This document shows positions 63,545 to 64,000 of a stretch of DNA of 64,000 bases, piece after piece (within the stretch, counting starts at the first letter, position 1; each line of letters begins with the position of its first letter). A program made the position numbers and the translations under genes. Source of the DNA: Thiocapsa bogorovii. Its GTDB lineage: Bacteria; Pseudomonadota; Gammaproteobacteria; Chromatiales; Chromatiaceae. Under the pieces are notes generated by a model. It ran no database searches and had not been told where the DNA came from. It worked only from the letters and a program-made list of their open reading frames with translations. The stretch is from positions 1,302,001 through 1,366,000 of the forward strand of contig NZ_CP089309.1 in assembly GCF_021228795.1 (NCBI RefSeq), in the 5' to 3' direction.

Positions 63545-63991
63545 GTCTCGACTCATTCTCGATCACTATCGGCAGCGTCGCGCGCGCTGATCAGAGCGGT
63601 TGCCGAGCGCATTCTGCAGATGGACGTCCTCAGACGAGGCCAGCCTGAGCCCGCCGACCGGTAACGAGCCGCGCGGCAGATGCAGTGACTGATCCCCCTT
63701 TCTAGTCCAACCAGTCAATGACGATCAACGCTTCGCAGGCCCTCGTGCGCGGCAGCTTGGTGCCTGATCACCAGGTCAACCGGTCTGCCCGGGGAATATG
63801 AGCCATCCGCCATCGATTGGTCCCATCCCTGCGCCGCCAAACCGAGCGGCGACAAAGCGGTGACAGAACATCGAGAATCGGCATGGTCGATGCGTGACGA
63901 CAATTAGGGCGCGCCATCAAGAAGACGCAGCTCCAGGTCGACTCATCAACCGGCGGGTCGGCTGCACTCTCTCAATCTGAAATGCAAGGAG
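63545..63991. other. Intergenic region before a new gene
   Basis: About 450 bases with no recognisable coding sequence on either strand. It should contain the promoter of the gene beginning at 63998. Confidence 0.45.
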
Positions 63992-63997
63992 ATGACG

Positions 63998-64000
63998 ATG
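63998..64000 (+). CDS. Start codon of a gene continuing beyond the window
   Basis: AAGGA at 63986-63990 lies 7 bases before ATG at 63998-64000; another ATG at 63992 is closer and less likely. Nothing of the protein is visible. Confidence 0.4.

Noticed and set aside
63819-63832. GG-N10-GC spacing suggesting a sigma-54 promoter before the gene at 63998
   Set aside because: The spacing is right, but the surrounding bases match TGGCAC-N5-TTGC poorly, and such spacings are common by chance in GC-rich DNA.

Overview
This window is GC-rich with tightly packed genes. The gene types (octaheme and triheme c-type cytochromes, TAXI solute receptor, periplasmic sulfatases, FixJ- and NtrC-type two-component systems) point to a Gram-negative gammaproteobacterium. 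A purple sulfur bacterium of the Chromatiaceae type is my best guess; this is inference, because the window has no rRNA or other phylogenetic marker. No tRNA, rRNA or CRISPR array was found. The DNA is clearly accessory and unstable: two complete insertion sequences, two IS relics, three large intra-window duplications and about fifteen truncated or frameshifted genes.

Layout. 0-5.8 kb: start of a minus-strand gene, a PIN-domain toxin gene split by an IS256-family element with its partner gene, a dynamin-like GTPase, an unknown protein and a glutaredoxin. 5.9-11.3 kb: AraC and NmrA-like relics, a TAXI solute receptor, and a sensor kinase/FixJ-type regulator pair with an orphan receiver protein. 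11.3-13.0 kb: an IS1380-family element. 13.2-29.9 kb: an envelope and secretion region with two sulfatases, a HAD phosphatase-like protein, an outer-membrane channel-like protein, an octaheme cytochrome with HEAT/TPR repeats, lipoproteins, an AraC regulator, a 922-residue LysM surface protein and a MarC-family protein. 30-37 kb: a rearranged zone with a chimeric coiled-coil ORF, an anion/Na+ permease-like gene (copy 1), a P-type ATPase tail relic, a triheme cytochrome, a second partial copy of the surface protein, and relics of rhodanese and sulfatase genes.

37.2-50.5 kb is almost entirely minus strand and reads as an acid-stress and ion-homeostasis island: an efflux module (DUF3302, HlyD, outer-membrane factor), small stress-type proteins, a Kef-type antiporter, permease copy 2, a P3A-type proton ATPase, a PPK2 polyphosphate kinase, HdeD and an HdeA/HdeB-like chaperone. 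51.3-58.5 kb is a run of channels: a GluR0-like ligand-gated K+ channel, an MscS/KefA-type channel, a CorA protein fused to a K+-channel pore domain, and an OprD-type porin. 58.6-64 kb has an IS3 relic, a thiopurine methyltransferase, a carbonic anhydrase relic, and a sensor kinase/sigma-54 activator pair, with a new gene starting at the last bases.

The strongest leads are the CorA/K+-channel fusion, the shared pre-LysM plus LysM module on three unrelated secreted proteins, the identical tract shared by the two permease genes (gene conversion), and the repeated, partly deleted stress cassettes.
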